Origin: JACRLW01 sp046349595
GTDB taxonomy: Bacteria > Planctomycetota > UBA1135 > UBA2386
Length of the DNA: 64,000 bases
Reading direction: 5' to 3'
NCBI GenBank assembly: GCA_046349595.1
Contig: JAXMCA010000002.1
Location: 930,001 to 994,000, forward strand
Below are positions 62,502 through 64,000 of this stretch, piece by piece. Numbering within the stretch: position 1 is the stretch's first letter; the number at the start of each line of letters is the position of its first letter. Made by a program: the position numbers and the translations under genes. A model generated the notes under the pieces. It searched no databases, was not told where the DNA came from, and saw only the letters and a list, made by a program, of their open reading frames with translations.

Positions 62502-64000
62502 CGAACACGCGGTAGTCGCCGACGCGGCCGTGGTCGCTGTCCTGGCGCGGCAGGATGCGCAGGCCGGTCATCACGCTGTCGGCGCCGAGGTCGATCACCA
62601 GCCGGTGCGGATGCTTCGGCGCGCCACCCTGCCATTGCGTGTGCCAGAAGCTGTCGCGGGCGCCGTCGAGCACGTTGCCGGCCGAGCCGTCTTCCGCGTC
62701 GAGCTCCTCGCTGTCGGCATAGACGACCTTCCACGCCTCGCGGGGCAGCGGCTTGCCGTCCTCGCCGAGCAGTTGCAACTCGGCGCAGGTGGTGAAGGCG
62801 TCGCCGGACAGGGAGCTGAGTGCTTCCAGGCAGACGTAGCGGCCGGTCGCCGTCCCGAACTCCGCGGTCTGCCAGCCCGCGCCGGCGCCGAAGGTGCCAA
62901 TGCAGGACGGTGTCAGCTTGCCGAGATCGAGCGTCTGGCCGGGCCGGCGGTGGCGTACCGGCGCGTACGGATCGACACCGACGGAATCGAGGATCGGGCT
63001 GTCGCGTCCCTCGACCAGGATCTGCCGCGCATCACCGCTGACGTCGAGCACGAGGATCTCGTTGTCACCCTCGTGCAGCCAGCAACCCGGCAGGTACAGG
63101 GTCTGCTGCGGACCGAGATCCCAGTAGCGACCGAGCGCGTGGCCGTTGACCCACACGTCACCCTTGTTCCATCCGCTCATGTCGAGCCAGGTGTCGCCGG
63201 GCGTCGTCACGTGCAGCACGCCGCGGTAGATCGCCGGCGTTCGCACCTGCTGCTCGAAGGGCGCGTAGTGCAGCCCGGCGAGGAACGCCGCATCGAGCGG
63301 ATACTGCTGCATGGCGAAGCCGTGCAGTTCCTCGCCATCGAGCGTGACCACGCCGGGGATGCCCTTGCGGTCGTGGATGTCGCGCCCGTAGTTGATGCGG
63401 CCGAAGGCCTCGACCAGGATGTCGAGTTCGCCGCCCGCCGGCAGCACCGCTTCCTGTTGGCGATGACGTCGATCGAGGACGGCGACGCGCTTGCCGTCGA
63501 GGAACAGCTGCGCGTAGTCGTGGGCGTCGACCTGCAGAGTGCCGCCGTGCGCCACGTGCGTCCGGTAGCGCACCAGACCGGTCGGCTGGCCGAGTTGCTC
63601 GAAGGACTGCGGTGCCGCGCTCTTCACCCAGGGCTGCGGCTGCGCATCGAGCGCTGCGACCTGCGTGAAACGGGCGGGCGGCAGCGTCACCACCGGCGGG
63701 GTCGGCGGGATGTCGGGGATGCTCTCGCCCGGCAGCAGGTGCTTCTGGAACAGATCGCGGATCGCGCGGAACTTCGGCGTCGCGTGTCCGGCTTCGTCGA
63801 TCGGCGCGTCGTAGTCGTAGCTGGTGGACTGCGGCGAGAACGGTGGGCTGTTGGCGCCGGCGGTGAAGCCGAAGGAGGTGCCGCCGTGCACCATGTAGAT
63901 GCTGAAGGAGGCGTCGTGCTCGAGCATCCAGGCGAGGTCCTTCAGGATGCCGTCGGTGGTGCCGCGGTGGTGCGGCTTGCCCCACGAGTCGAACCAGCCG
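62473..64000 (-). CDS. GH35 beta-galactosidase, C-terminal part (cut by window end)
   Basis: 508 residues are visible; the N-terminus and the catalytic glutamates lie beyond the window end. The visible part begins GWFDSWGKPHHRGTTDGIL, just after the position of the nucleophile, and continues with YMVHGGTSFGFTAGANSPPF and STSYDYDAPIDEAG, typical of GH35. Jelly-roll-like domains follow (RGVLHVTTPGDTWLDMSGWN, VWVNGHALGRYWDLGPQQTL). The last 130 residues look like an F5/8-type-C (discoidin-like) carbohydrate-binding domain (WHTQWQGGAPKHPHRLVIDL). The enzyme would release galactose from polysaccharides, in keeping with the sulfatase nearby. Confidence 0.88.
   Translation of the reverse strand, partial: GWFDSWGKPHHRGTTDGILKDLAWMLEHDASFSIYMVHGGTSFGFTAGANSPPFSPQSTSYDYDAPIDEAGHATPKFRAIRDLFQKHLLPGESIPDIPPTPPVVTLPPARFTQVAALDAQPQPWVKSAAPQSFEQLGQPTGLVRYRTHVAHGGTLQVDAHDYAQLFLDGKRVAVLDRRHRQQEAVLPAGGELDILVEAFGRINYGRDIHDRKGIPGVVTLDGEELHGFAMQQYPLDAAFLAGLHYAPFEQQVRTPAIYRGVLHVTTPGDTWLDMSGWNKGDVWVNGHALGRYWDLGPQQTLYLPGCWLHEGDNEILVLDVSGDARQILVEGRDSPILDSVGVDPYAPVRHRRPGQTLDLGKLTPSCIGTFGAGAGWQTAEFGTATGRYVCLEALSSLSGDAFTTCAELQLLGEDGKPLPREAWKVVYADSEELDAEDGSAGNVLDGARDSFWHTQWQGGAPKHPHRLVIDLGADSVMTGLRILPRQDSDHGRVGDYRVFVSGAPFPER

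Overview
The window is high-GC bacterial DNA, most likely from a planctomycete (Planctomycetota). This is inferred from gene content: a formylglycine-type sulfatase beside exported proteases, a GH35 beta-galactosidase with a C-terminal discoidin-like region, a CIA30-fasciclin protein, a 2.8-kilo-residue FecR-VIT-VWA-TPR protein, and frequent GTG/TTG starts. No rRNA or other direct taxonomic marker is present.

The window splits into two halves at a tRNA gene with anticodon CAU (33639-33712, minus). The left half (1 to about 33.6 kb) is accessory DNA. It opens with a defence-like stretch: a TIR-like protein at the window edge, a NucS-like PD-(D/E)XK protein, a Cys4-plus-PD-(D/E)XK protein, a NERD-domain nuclease-like protein and a broken GYW-type gene. 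A tightly coupled three-gene operon follows on the minus strand (13827 to 6486): SNF2 helicase, type III-like (beta-class) DNA methyltransferase, then a Res-like helicase with a C-terminal PD-(D/E)XK motif. Next comes an integrative or phage-like element (about 15-25.8 kb): ParB-like methyltransferase, DUF5681 protein, AT-hook protein, a XerC/D-like recombinase, a primase-helicase behind a cluster of palindromic half-sites, a SpoVG-like protein, an AlpA-like excisionase and a tyrosine integrase.

From 25.9 to 33.4 kb the DNA is visibly less GC-rich in places. It carries two related small exported cysteine-rich proteins on either side of a decayed transposon with two different DDE integrases, plus a sigma-like regulator, an anchored protein of unknown function and a broken IS481-type integrase.

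The right half (33.7-64 kb) looks like ordinary chromosome: intact, closely packed genes with no frameshifts. It encodes an inositol-phosphatase-like enzyme, ApaH-like phosphatase, zinc carboxypeptidase, MurJ flippase, class A beta-lactamase-like lipoprotein, HutD and DUF1289 proteins, sulfatase, CIA30-FAS1 protein, papain-like and clostripain-like exported proteases, the giant VIT-VWA-TPR protein, an anchored protein with many carboxypeptidase-regulatory-like repeats, Xaa-Pro aminopeptidase, 3-methyladenine DNA glycosylase I, and a GH35 beta-galactosidase cut by the window end. Because the right half is free of frameshifts, the broken frames on the left are more likely real decay (or recoding) than poor sequence quality.
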